In this document: positions 55,182-64,000 of the stretch, in pieces
Position numbering within the stretch: the stretch's first letter is position 1
Layout of the letters: each line of letters starts with the position of its first letter
Assembly (NCBI RefSeq): GCF_017591435.1
Contig: NC_059281.1
Coordinates: forward strand, 11,264,902-11,328,901
Reading direction: 5' to 3'
DNA length: 64,000 nucleotides
DNA from: Portunus trituberculatus
Taxonomy: Eukaryota; Arthropoda; Malacostraca; Decapoda; Portunidae
The notes under the pieces: model-generated
The model's database searches: none
What the model saw: the letters and a program-made list of their open reading frames with translations, nothing else
What the model was told of the DNA's origin: nothing
Made by a program: the position numbers and the translations under genes

Positions 55182-56326
55182 ATATATGAGGTGACAGTGA
55201 GGAGGTATGAGAAATGTAGAAATAAGAAGGGACTGGGGATGGGGAGGCAGTCATGAAGGGGTGAAGGGGAATTGAGAAAGGAAGTATGGCACATGATATT
55301 TACTTATTAAAATCCCTTGAGTTGACATGCCACTCTTGGGAAAAGTAAGAGTAGGGAAGGCTGCTTCACCAATTAGAGAGGCATCTGTACATTTTATTTT
55401 ATTTTGTACTTCAAATGCACCTCGTTACTACAATTATCTAAAAATATACACAAAAATATGGAAATGTCTAAAAAAAAGTAGCTATGCACGCCAGCAGGGG
55501 GAATCTCATCCTGCTGCTGAGAAGGAACATAAACCACCACACCACCACAACACCACAACACCTCAACACCACAGTTCCTTCCCTTGCATTAACCTCCTTC
55601 ACAGCTCTTTCTCCACACAACATTCCCACACTCCACACACAAGCCTGACATTACTAGCTGACTCCACACTCTTCTCACTCCTGTACTGAACTCTACCACT
55701 CCTTCCACACTCACACACATCTCCCAGTCCATATGTCAGCCTCTCACAGCCTCACTCACCTCACAACTCTCTCCTCTCAATCTCTATACCTAAATTATCT
55801 CACCAATGCATTGTAATAAACTAAGATATATTAAATTACTTACTATTTAGACTTCATCAATTGAGTTCAAAATGGCATTGCTTAAATAATATTCATGTAA
55901 CTTTTCTTTGTTTTTTCCCACACAGCTTAATAAATGTTTCCTAAGTAGTCATTCTTTCAGCATAGTTAAAAATAGTACGATTCATTTAGAGATACATAAT
56001 TATTTTTAGTTTTTTTGGTAGGCCAGTATCATCCAGGCCCACATACAAGTAAATACTATACAATTGTCTAACCTGCTCATAAATTAATCAACCCATGACT
56101 AACTGTTACTAATATACATACACATTTTCCTCTTCTCTCCTTCTTTGAGACATCATGGCACCTTCTAAACCCACAATAAGTTAACTACATTATAACTACA
56201 CCAGTCTTTGTTCCCTCCACAGAGTTATCCCCACCACCACCACCACTACTAACTATTATCAGCATCACATACTGTTTGTCCTCTTTTTCCAGACGCTCCC
56301 TGTGAGAATGTGGATAGCTGCCCCAC
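55180..56326. other. intergenic and MCCC1 3' UTR
   Basis: AT-rich. The first part downstream of the MCCC1 stop is probably 3' UTR. AATAAA-like sites on the minus strand near 55395-55405 are too far away to assign. Confidence 0.4.
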
Positions 56327-56437
56327 TCACTCCTCAGCCTCCTTCAGCTTCACCAGGGGAGTGTTCCTGGCCACACTCTGCCCTGGCTCAAACAAGACCT
56401 TCTCCACAACTCCTGGACTGCTTGCCTTGATCACGTA
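56327..56437 (-). CDS. MCCC1: MCCC1 last coding exon
   Basis: 36 codons plus TGA at 56329-56327: YVIKASSPGVVEKVLFEPGQ and SVARNTPLVKLKEAEE. It completes the biotinyl fold and is slightly shorter at the end than the human protein. Acceptor CTGCAG|TAC. Confidence 0.96.
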   Translation of the reverse strand, partial: YVIKASSPGVVEKVLFEPGQSVARNTPLVKLKEAEE

Positions 56438-59063
56438 CTGCAGGAAGGAGGCAATGGGTTGGTGAAAAGTTTGCTACCACTGTTGACTTTAACCTCTTCA
56501 ATACCATGACATGTTTCCATATTCACTCTGCTTACTATTTCATGATTTTATACAGCTTCAGAAACTCATGTGGGAGATTAAGATAGTGGAGACTCTGGCC
56601 ATTAATCTTCTGACCTCCATAGACCCTTACTTATGTCAATAAAAGGTCTAATCATACACAAATCTCAAGGTAAAAATGTGTCCCAGTACTGAAAGGGTTA
56701 ATGATGTCTGTTTCTCACTTCAGAAGTCATATAACATACAGGTAAATGTTAATCTTTCAACACCTGATGCCTCTTGCTTTAAAATGCACGAAGGAATTGC
56801 TATAATAAGAAAGGCTAATTTATTGGTGTCCCTGCATCTCCATCTTGCTTCATCTAATCCTCTCATCCTGCCCTCTCACATATTCCACCTCTCTTTCCTC
56901 CCATATGACTTATAAAAATCACTATAATGTCCCTAAAGTGAGGCAAAACATATAATTTTATCCTGGCTATCTTCCTCTCGGAGTATTTCAGACTACGGGT
57001 AGATTGGTAAACTAAGCATGACAAAATGCATCACTCACCTCCATCTTCATAGCAATCATCACCACCAGGGGGTCACCGGCCTCAACCGTCTGGCCAGCGG
57101 ACACAAACACCTTCTCCACCACACCAGGCATGGGGGCCACAGCACCGCCACTCGCCCCCGCCACGTGGCCAAGCTCGGACTCAAACTTGGGTGCCGGCAC
57201 ACTCACCTTCCACCCGCCAGTCTTAGGAACAAAAACAACGATCCATTACTCTCTCTGCATCAGCTTGTGTTTCCTTACCACCCACTCTACACAACACTCC
57301 ATTACTCTCTCTGCATCAGCTTGTGTTTCCTTACCACCCACTCTACACAACACTCCATTACTCTCTCTGCATCAGCTTGTGTTTCCTTACCACCCACTCT
57401 ACACAACACTCCATTACTCTCTCTGCATCAGCTTGTGTTTCCTTACCACCCACTCTACACAACACTCCATTACTCTCTCTGCATCAGCTTGTGTTTCCTT
57501 ACCACCCACTCTACACAACACTCCATTACTCTCTCTGCATCAGCTTGTGTTTCCTTACCACCCACTCTACACAACACTCCATTACTCTCTCTGCATCAGC
57601 TTGTGTTTCCTTACCACCCACTCTACACAACACTCCATTACTCTCTCTGCATCAGCTTGTGTTTCCTTACTTCCCACTCTACACAACACTCCATTACTCT
57701 CTCTGCATCAGCTTGTGTTGCCCTACCACCCACTCTACACAACACTCCATTAATCTGTTTTGTAGTGCTGTTATCAAGAATGTTGTGTTTCATGTAGCAC
57801 TGTGGCCTTGAGTTTGTTTGGCTGAGATGAATGGTTGATGTGACTTGGTCTTACAGTTTGGTCCTGAGCAATCTTATAATGATAAAAACATTTCTTTACC
57901 AAATCAAGCACTTGCAACAAAAATTATCATGCACAGATACTGCCCAATTAAAATCCCCCAAAAATCCAACAAAAGTGAGGAAAAGAGATGACAAAAATTA
58001 CACCATGACTCATTACTGGGCTATATTAATGACATGAAGGGGCACAGCACAGCACAGCACAGCATAGCACAGCACAGCACAGGACCTCACTAGTCAGCTG
58101 GTTCTTACACCTCCACAAGATAAGGACAGAACACTCCCTGACATGCCATGAGTGCCTGGCCCTCAGACCCACCTGGGTGAAGAGGTGGATGTCCCTGCCG
58201 TCCAGCACAACATTCACCCGGGACACAGAGTCGCCCACGGAGGCTGACAGGTGGCGGACACCGTTATCACACACCAAGGAGCCGCTCACCGCAAAGCTCT
58301 CGCCGCCCACACTCATGCGGTACTTGCTATCACCCAGGTACTCCACCCGCACCTCCTCCTCTGGAACATGATGAGCCAACATGAGAGAGGCTGCAGGTTT
58401 CAAGACATTTGTCCCAGACTTATGGCTAACTCTATTTAATCTTTAAGGGAACTGCCATTCAAGTGGGCCTTATTTTAATCTTTTTGTTGCCCTTGGCCAG
58501 CTTCCCCTCTTGTATAAAAAAGAAAAAAGAAAAAAAAGTGTGCCAACAAATGGTTGTTCCTGTACCTAGTTTACACTAATAGTGGTACATTGCTACACAA
58601 ATAGTTGTACCTGTACCTAACTTACACAAATGGCTGCACCTAGTTTACACAAATGGCTGTTCCTGTATCTAGCTTACACACCTTCATACCACCCCATCAG
58701 TCCCACACAGCCCACATACAACTCCACACATTCATACACACATCACATACTCTTAGCCCCATCAGTCCCTAAGAGGAGAAGGATAACCTTGTGGACCACT
58801 GTTGCTGCTTCCAACATTCTAGATAGACATTCTGACTCATAAATGTGTTACAATATATCAGTATTTCATAGAGGTGTGTTCCCTGTAAGTGTTGGTGCTT
58901 ACCTTTGCCCTCACAAGTGAATGGCAGGGTGCGGATGAGTGTGTGGTTGATGCGTGGCGAGGCGCTGGGCCCGAAGGGAGAGGTGGGGTCCTGGGAGGCA
59001 GCCACAGCTCGCACTCCCTCCTGCTCCTCCTCAAGCACCTGGGCCAGTGCTGCCTGAAGGGGC

Positions 59064-59147
<84 letters not shown>

Positions 59148-59526
59148 GTTATATTATGCATACATGGAACCAGAATGTCAGTGTTTGATAAAAAGAGATA
59201 CAAGATGATTAAATGGATACTTTCTTAAAACATTTTTTTGCATCTGTAGTCACTGAAAGCTGGGAAGAAGTCAGTGATTGCAATACACAGCAGCATTCAT
59301 GGCACCTGACACCCTGCCCTGCCTCAGCCACTACCCACCTGACACAGCAGCTTCTTGGAAGCCGCCAGGGGTGGGAAGAGTTCGTCATAGTGGTCTGGGA
59401 TGAAGTCTGTGCTCACGTCTCCGGCCTGGAAGCTTGGGTGAGTGGCCAGGGTCAGCAGGAAGTCCACATTGGTGTTCAGTCCTACAATCTAATGGGGAGA
59501 GACACCCACACTTCATAATCCAAATA

Positions 59527-59560
<34 letters not shown>

Positions 59561-59850
59561 TGTGTGTGTAATTCACCACGTTCGTCTGCTGGTCACCCAG
59601 CCAGCCTTTTCCCATTACGGAGTGAGCTCAGAGCTCATAGGCCGATCTTCCGGTAGGACTGAGACCACAACACACTCCACACACCGGGAAAGTGAGGCCA
59701 TAACTCCTCAAGTTACATCCCATACCTATTTACTGCTAGGTGAATAGGGACTACACATTAAGAAGCTTGCCCATTTGCCTCGCCGCTTTCCGGGATTCGA
59801 ACCCGGACCCTCTTGGTTGTGAGCCGAGCGTGCTAACCACTACATTAAGC

Positions 59851-59936
<86 letters not shown>

Positions 59937-60894
59937 TATGTATTTATGTGTGTCTCTTGGTACTCTTTGCTGCAGACTGAGGGTTGTATGTACTGTGTAT
60001 ATATTGATGGTTGTACTGCAGTGAGTGACTATTTATCTTGTTTTCAGTGGTGTAATAACGATGTAGTATGCAAATCACAATATCAATACGTTCAAGTAAG
60101 AGAAGATGACAAACACACACTAGAGAGAAAAAAAAAAAGATGACTTATTTTACCATCCTTCTAACTACATTTCTTTCAACCTGTTTGGGATCTGGCACCT
60201 CAGTGGGCCTTTTTTCTTTCAATCACAGTTTTTGTTGCCCTTGGCTGGGTTTCCCTCTTACATAAAAAGAACACAGACTCTATGAAGGGACAAAGCAGGG
60301 GAAGCAAGGTAATAACTCCTCCAGTCCAGCTTTACTCACATTGTACTTAGCAAGGCAGGAAGTGAGGCTGTTGAGGGCCGAGGTGCGGTCATGTCCCCAC
60401 ACCACCAGCTTGGCTATCATGGGGTCGTAGTGGACAGACACCTCGTCACCCTGCCGCACCCCTGTCTCTATCCTGACGTGCTGGCTCGGGGCAGGGGTTG
60501 AAAGGTGGTTGAGAGGGCCGGCACCAGGGAGGAAGCCACCCCTGGGATCCTCAGCGTATATCCTAGCCTCAAAACTGTGGCCAGACAGCTTGATTTCATC
60601 CTGTGTGAGCGGCAGTGGTTCCCCAGAAGCTACCTGTGTCAGAATGTAAAAACCGAACTGTGAAGATTGTTTTTTAATGGTTTCCTTGCTTAAAATAAAT
60701 AGAAATGATGATAATATTGACAAAATAAAATAATACAGACTGAGGCTCTTTCTTTCTATGGCTCCCACAAATTATGAGGCCTTTACTTTGAGCGGCTGGC
60801 TTGTTTTTGTGTCACCAGAGTACAATAAAATGCACACACAGACACACAAACCATGAGGCCTTTCATTAAAATCACTCCATTGCTACCAACTATA

Positions 60895-60928
<34 letters not shown>

Positions 60929-60973
60929 AATGAGCAAATAAGACCTTGATTCAGTTGTACAAAACATAAATTG

Positions 60974-61004
<31 letters not shown>

Positions 61005-63506
61005 ATTGAAGCTTTAATACAAAATACAACCAGCCTGACTCAGCACCATATTCAGGAATGTTTCTCTCTCACTGTGACCATTTTCAAAGACTACAGAGAC
61101 CATTAGCCAAGTTCTAAAGAATATTTTTCCTGTTGATAATGCAGAAGATTTAAAATGCCACTAAAATTATAGAAACATCTTTAAAAACCTGTGTCACTTC
61201 AACTAGAGTCCTTTGAAAATAGTGAAGGAGCGGTGGGGAAGTGTTTCGGAATATGGGCCTCAATCCTGCAATATGTGATAAGGAGAGAGCAATAGAGCAG
61301 GACCCCAACACCCACCCTAAGCTGCCACTCCACCAGGTCAGTGTTGGTGATCATCTCAGACACAGGATGCTCCACTTGCAGTCTTGTGTTCATCTCCATA
61401 AAGTAGAAATTGTGCGAGGGATCCAAGATAAACTCCACAGTGCCGGCACCCACATAGCCCACCGCCCTGGCTGCCCTGACCGCAGCCTCACCCAGAGACT
61501 GGCGCACATCCCACGTCAGACCCGGCTGTGGGTGGGAAGTTGCACTGATTGACTGGGTGACCGGGGAACTGCCTGACTGGTTAACTCTTTCACATGAGCA
61601 ATAATTTATAAAACTAAAGAAGGAAGAGGAGGAAGAGATGCCTTTAACTGGGTGACAAAAAAAAATTAATGAAAACTTTAAATGCATGTAGAAGAAAAAG
61701 GAGAGGAAAAAAATAAAAAGAAGGAAGAGGAGGAGACTGCATGACTAGCTAACCTTTCACTGCAAGCAATAATTCATAAACCTAAAAATATATGAGTGAA
61801 ATTTTTAATGTTTGTACAAGAAAAAGGGGAGAAAAATGGAAAAAAAAAAAAAAAAAAAAGAAGGAAGAGGAAGAGATGTGTTCCCTCACCGCCGGCGCCT
61901 CCTCGATAATCTTCTGGTGTCTGCGCTGCACCGAACAGTCGCGCTCAAACAGGTACACATAGTTGCTGTGGTGATCCCCAAACACCTGCAACACACCACA
62001 CACCAATGAACAGACTTAATTTAGACACACACTTAACTAGGCAATTGTATCATTAATCACCACAACTTTTTGATCCATTATTTTTCCCACTAGTCTTTTA
62101 AACAGTTTTGCATCCTATAAAGATCAAATCAGCCTTGCACACTAACAATTTTACTGATAACTTCCATAAGAGCCTCATGAATTATAACTAGAAACATAAA
62201 TCTTCTTAAAAAACATTAAACCACAAGAATCTATTAACCTACCAACAGAATCAATAAAACTCTTGAAAAACCTTACCAGCAGTCATAAAAACACCTGAAA
62301 ACCCTACAACTTCCACTACAGCATGCTCAGTCAAGATAAAACAGCAAAACGTCTAATAACACTGGCAATAGTCTCACCTGAACCTCCACATGCCTGGGCC
62401 GCTCAACAAACTTTTCAATGAGCATCACATCGTCACCAAAGGACTTCATGGCCTCTCGCCGCGCCGACTCTAACTGCTCCTGGAACTCCTCAGGCTTCAT
62501 AGCAATCCTCATGCCCTGTGTGGGAGAGAAGAGATTATAACACTGGTGAAAACTACATTAAAAGATCCATAGACCGTTACTAATGTAATAAAATTGTCTA
62601 ATCATATATCCAAAAATCATGGAAAAAAAAAAATCCCAGTACTGAAGTGGTTAAACATGAACTTCTGTAGCTTAGCAAAGATTGAAGAGATTTTAACGAT
62701 GGTGAATAAACTGCATGAAAAGATTTTTGTGTTTACTGATGCAGGATTATTTTCTCTTTATGCACTCAATATTTCTCAGATTCCTCCTTTTTTTAATGTA
62801 AGGGTAACATAAAACAAAAAAAAGCCCTACTTAGTTGCCAGTCCCCTTGCAGGTCTGAGAGAGTTAGCCAAAATAAGGGATAAATGTCTTGAAACCTCCC
62901 TCTTAAAAAAGAAGTCAAGTCATAGGAAGTTGGAAATACAGGAGCAGGTAGGAAATTCTAGAGTTTACATATATATCTTGCATCTTACATTCATCTCTCT
63001 CTGCAGCAGTTACCTCCTTTCTCTCTTCCTCCTTTCCTCTCCACAATTAACCCTTCATCATGTTTCCTTAATTTTCTCCTTACCTAACCATCACCATCTT
63101 CTCCTCTCCTTTTACTAATTTTGTCTCTATATCTCACCCATTCCTTTCCTCCCCCATTTTGACAGTATTACCTCACTCTACCCTCCTTCTTTCCCTGCCT
63201 TGCCTCCTCTACCTCACCCAGCCTTCCTATCTCCCTATCTTACCTCCTCTACCTCACCCTGCCTTCTTATCTCCCTACCTTGCTTCCTGTACGTCACCCA
63301 GCCTTCCTATCTCCCTACCTTACCTCCTCCACCTCACCCAGCATTCCTATTTCCCTACCTTTCCTCCACCGCCCCTCACAGCCTTGATCATGACTGGGAA
63401 GCCAATGCGATGAGCCTCTGCTGCCAGCCTCTCATCGGTCTGCTCCTCCCCATGGTAGCCTCCCACCACGGGTACAGAGGCCTCGGACATGATGGCCTTG
63501 GACGTG
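56327..63506 (-). CDS. MCCC1: 3-methylcrotonyl-CoA carboxylase alpha subunit, C-terminal ten exons
   Basis: MCCC1 is the biotin-carrying alpha subunit of mitochondrial 3-methylcrotonyl-CoA carboxylase (leucine breakdown); it carboxylates biotin with ATP and bicarbonate. Joined exons (minus): 63359-63506, 62378-62515, 61890-61985, 61316-61525, 60340-60633, 59339-59488, 58903-59053, 58173-58360, 57039-57221, 56327-56437. All have GT-AG borders and matching phases, giving 555 residues. Seen in order: the ATP-grasp glycine loop (VRGGGGKGM), EKFVERPRHVEVQVFGDHH, RDCSVQRRHQKIIEEAP, the catalytic EMNTRLQVEHPV, biotin-carboxylase C-terminal GVRQGDEVSVHYDPMIAKLV, the MCC-specific linker, and a biotinyl domain with AMKME. 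About 165 N-terminal residues, with the mitochondrial targeting peptide, lie past the right edge. The spacing and MCC-type residues argue against the related propionyl-CoA carboxylase alpha. Confidence 0.96.
56489..56701 (+). mobile_element. family A MITE, full length
   Basis: TTAA-CCTCTTCAATACC to AGTACTGAAAGGG-TTAA, in the last MCCC1 intron. Confidence 0.88.
57039..57221 (-). CDS. MCCC1: MCCC1 exon: biotinyl (BCCP) domain with biotin lysine
   Basis: 61 codons: TGGWKVSVPAPKFESELG, then GGAVAPMPGVVEKVFVSAGQ and VVMIAMKME. The Lys of AMKM is the biotin attachment site. Acceptor CCTAAG|ACTGG, donor GGAG|GTGAGT. A 56-bp minisatellite begins about 20 bases beyond the acceptor. Confidence 0.97.
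57243..57752. repeat. minisatellite, 56-bp unit, about 9 copies
   Basis: Unit starts ccattactctctctgcatca, then gcttgtgtttccttaccacc and cactctacacaacact. Starts at 57243, 57299, 57355 and so on every 56 bp. Nearly identical copies, without spacers. Lies in the intron 5' of the biotinyl exon. Confidence 0.97.
58041..58083. repeat. (CACAG)n pentanucleotide repeat
   Basis: About eight units, one changed, in an MCCC1 intron. Confidence 0.95.
58173..58360 (-). CDS. MCCC1: MCCC1 exon: linker (BT domain) part 2
   Basis: Reads EVRVEYLGDSKYRMSVGGES and GDSVSRVNVVLDGRDIHLFT. The end matches human NTIYLFSKEG. Acceptor TTCCAG|AGGAG, donor CAG|GTGGGT. Confidence 0.94.
58384..58537 (+). mobile_element. 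non-LTR 3' end fragment (family C)
   Basis: tttcaagacatttgtcccag, ggctaactctatttaatct, ttgttgcccttggccagctt, ctcttgtataaaaaag. Confidence 0.68.
58903..59053 (-). CDS. MCCC1: MCCC1 exon: linker (BT domain) part 1
   Basis: 50 codons plus one base: AALAQVLEEEQEGVRAVAAS, SPFGPSASPRIN. The linker is poorly conserved, but position and phase fit. A GT microsatellite of about 75 bases ends just before the acceptor CCTTCAG|GCAGC. Confidence 0.9.
59070..59143. repeat. (CA)n microsatellite beside an MCCC1 acceptor
   Basis: CA (GT on the gene strand), ending about 15 bases from the acceptor of the exon starting at 59053. Confidence 0.97.
59339..59488 (-). CDS. MCCC1: MCCC1 exon: end of carboxylase domain
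   Basis: 50 codons: IVGLNTNVDFLLTLATHPSF and VSTDFIPDHYDELF. Acceptor CATTAG|ATT, donor CAG|GTGGGT. Confidence 0.95.
59532..59856 (-). mobile_element. tRNA-derived SINE, decapod type, full length
   Basis: Minus strand: tRNA-like head with TAGTGGTTAGCACGC (box A) and GGGTTCGAATCCCGG (box B), then CCTATTCACCTAGCAGTAAA, GGTATGGGATGTAAC, CTTTCCCGGTGTGTGG and GGTGACCAGCAGACGA, ending in a CA/GT tail (59532-59568). The head is closest to tRNA-Val(CAC) in layout. Inserted in an MCCC1 intron. Confidence 0.85.
59853..59935. repeat. (GT)n microsatellite
   Basis: GT run of about 83 bp adjoining the SINE head. Confidence 0.97.
60150..60270 (+). mobile_element. non-LTR 3' end fragment (family C)
   Basis: gggatctggcacctcagtgg, ttgttgcccttggctgggtt, ccctcttacataaaaaga. 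Confidence 0.7.
60340..60633 (-). CDS. MCCC1: MCCC1 exon: biotin carboxylase C-terminal domain
   Basis: 98 codons. VASGEPLPLTQDEI, then GHSFEARIYAEDP, RIETGVRQGDEVSVHYDPMI and AKLVVWGHDR. Acceptor GACACAG|GTA, donor AAT|GTGAGT. Confidence 0.97.
60898..60925. repeat. poly-A run
   Basis: About 28 A in an MCCC1 intron. Confidence 0.9.
61048..61260. mobile_element. family B element, full length
   Basis: catattcaggaatgtttctc to ggggaagtgtttcggaatat, with tctctcactgtgaccatttt and gtcctttgaaaatagtga inside. Confidence 0.82.
61316..61525 (-). CDS. MCCC1: MCCC1 exon: catalytic ATP-grasp end
   Basis: 70 codons. Contains YVGAGTVEFILDPSHNFYFM and EMNTRLQVEHPVSEMITNTD, the metal/ATP and biotin-carboxylation signature. 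Acceptor CCACAG|CCG, donor AGG|GTGGGT. Confidence 0.97.
61890..61985 (-). CDS. MCCC1: MCCC1 exon: ATP-grasp core
   Basis: 32 codons: VFGDHHSNYVYLFERDCSVQ then RRHQKIIEEAPA. Acceptor TTGCAG|GTG, donor GCG|GTGAGG. Confidence 0.96.
62378..62515 (-). CDS. MCCC1: MCCC1 exon: ATP-grasp
   Basis: 46 codons: GMRIAMKPEEFQEQLESARR to PRHVEVQ. Acceptor CACACAG|GGC, donor CAG|GTGAGA, phase 0 at both ends. Confidence 0.96.
62560..62654 (+). mobile_element. family A MITE, 5'-truncated
   Basis: atccatagaccgttactaat to AGTACTGAAGTGG-TTAA. Confidence 0.8.
62795..62975 (-). mobile_element. non-LTR 3' end with coding remnant (family C)
   Basis: Reverse: ctacctgctcctgtatttcc, aacttcctatgacttgactt, gagggaggtttcaagacatt, ttggctaactctctcagacc. 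Confidence 0.7.
63190..63362. repeat. 40-bp tandem repeat at the donor of an MCCC1 exon
   Basis: Units begin at 63201, 63241, 63281 and 63321 (tgcctcctctacctcaccca, gccttcctatctccctacct). The fifth runs into the exon at 63359, and the real donor AG|GTAGGG is part of the unit. Confidence 0.92.
63359..63506 (-). CDS. MCCC1: MCCC1 exon (first in window): ATP-grasp
   Basis: Reads TSKAIMSEASVPVVGGYHGE and ends IGFPVMIKAVRGGGGK. Acceptor TTCCAG|CACG (incoming phase 1 base), donor AAAG|GTAGGG. The donor lies inside a 40-bp tandem repeat. Confidence 0.95.
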
Positions 63507-63546
63507 CTGGAAATAGCAGGAATAGAGATATCTTTGTACTATTCCC

Positions 63547-63766
63547 TTAACCTCTTCAGTACCATGATGCATTTTTCATATTCATTTTGCTAACTATTTG
63601 GTGATTTTATACAGCTTCAGAAACTTATATGGGGATTCAAATCATGAAGACTGTGGCCATTAATCTTCTGACCTATATCGACTCTTCCTAATGTAAAAAA
63701 AAATTGTCTAATCATAGGTACTCAAAAAGTCATGGTAAAAATACGTCCCAGTACTGAAGAGGTTAA
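63547..63766 (+). mobile_element. family A MITE, full length
   Basis: TTAA-CCTCTTCAGTACC to AGTACTGAAGAGG-TTAA. Confidence 0.88.
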
Positions 63767-64000
63767 ACATCAACTACTGTAGCTTAGCAAAGATTAAATC
63801 AACCTTATATTCCCCTATTCACTTATTTCAACTTAAATAATCTTCACAATGGTATCAGCTGTACAACATTCCAAACTTATCTTTTGCACTACAGTCTCTT
63901 AAACATGAACTTATATAGCTTAGCAAAGATTAAATCCTCATATTGTTTCTTACATATATCTCCACCCAAATGATCTTCACAACAGTCTTGGTGCTGGAAA
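63767..64000. other. MCCC1 intron running off the window
   Basis: No exon recognised; the upstream coding exons (biotin carboxylase N-terminal domain) must lie further right. Confidence 0.6.

Noticed and set aside
57012..57206. The biotinyl exon ending early at GGAAG|GTGAGT near 57207
   Set aside because: The sequence beyond it (VSVPAPKF...AMKME) is the conserved biotinyl domain, so this donor-like site is coding.
57243..57752. CRISPR-like array
   Set aside because: Units abut directly with no variable spacers and lie in a eukaryotic intron. The 40-bp array at 63190 is the same case.
57018..57811. Plus-strand open frames of up to 259 codons over the 56-bp repeat
   Set aside because: 56 is not a multiple of 3, so one stop-free unit keeps all three frames open. 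The frames run antisense to MCCC1 and have no family likeness.
59777..59853. A functional tRNA gene
   Set aside because: Boxes A and B are present, but the stems pair poorly and it is followed by a SINE body and simple-sequence tail. The head at 6600-6680 was set aside for the same reason.

Overview
The window looks like nuclear DNA of a decapod crustacean, probably a crab. The grounds are split genes with GT-AG introns, very dense dinucleotide and trinucleotide microsatellites, TTAGG (arthropod telomere-type) arrays inside introns, tRNA-headed SINEs of decapod type, and many short dispersed transposon copies. The species assignment is inference from repeat style and protein similarity, not from a search.

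Two conserved metazoan genes lie head to tail on the minus strand. (1) A laminin gamma-1 gene (LAMC1/LanB2) is present from start to stop, 50260 down to 8825, in 24 coding exons. Every exon junction is phase-compatible. The sum is 1647 residues once a single missing base near 9124 is allowed for. Intron 1 (14.5 kb) and intron 5 (11.8 kb) hold most of the gene length and are packed with microsatellites and mobile-element remnants. (2) The 3' ten coding exons of the alpha subunit of 3-methylcrotonyl-CoA carboxylase (MCCC1) run from 63506 to the stop at 56327. The N-terminal third lies beyond the right edge.

The most interesting candidate is a possible alternative first exon at 21999-22125 (minus) inside laminin intron 5. 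It has an ATG in a GCCATGG context, a signal-peptide-like sequence and a GTAAGT donor, and it splices in phase to exon 6. The product would lack the LN domain and first LE module, which is the N-terminal layout of vertebrate laminin gamma-2.

Layout: 1-8.8 kb is repeat-rich intergenic DNA (725-bp TA tract, about 140-bp satellite-like array, non-LTR retrotransposon pieces, SINE). 8.8-19.2 kb holds laminin exons 24-6. 19.2-31.0 kb is intron 5. 31.0-35.6 kb holds exons 5-2. 35.6-50.05 kb is intron 1. 50.05-50.26 kb is exon 1. 50.3-56.3 kb is the intergenic/promoter region. 56.3-63.5 kb is MCCC1. Two short non-autonomous element families dominate the dispersed repeats: family A, about 210 bp, TTAA-flanked, piggyBac-like; and family B, about 220 bp, with ends reading roughly CGTATTCTGAAACACTTC. 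Degraded 3' ends of non-LTR retrotransposons recur throughout.
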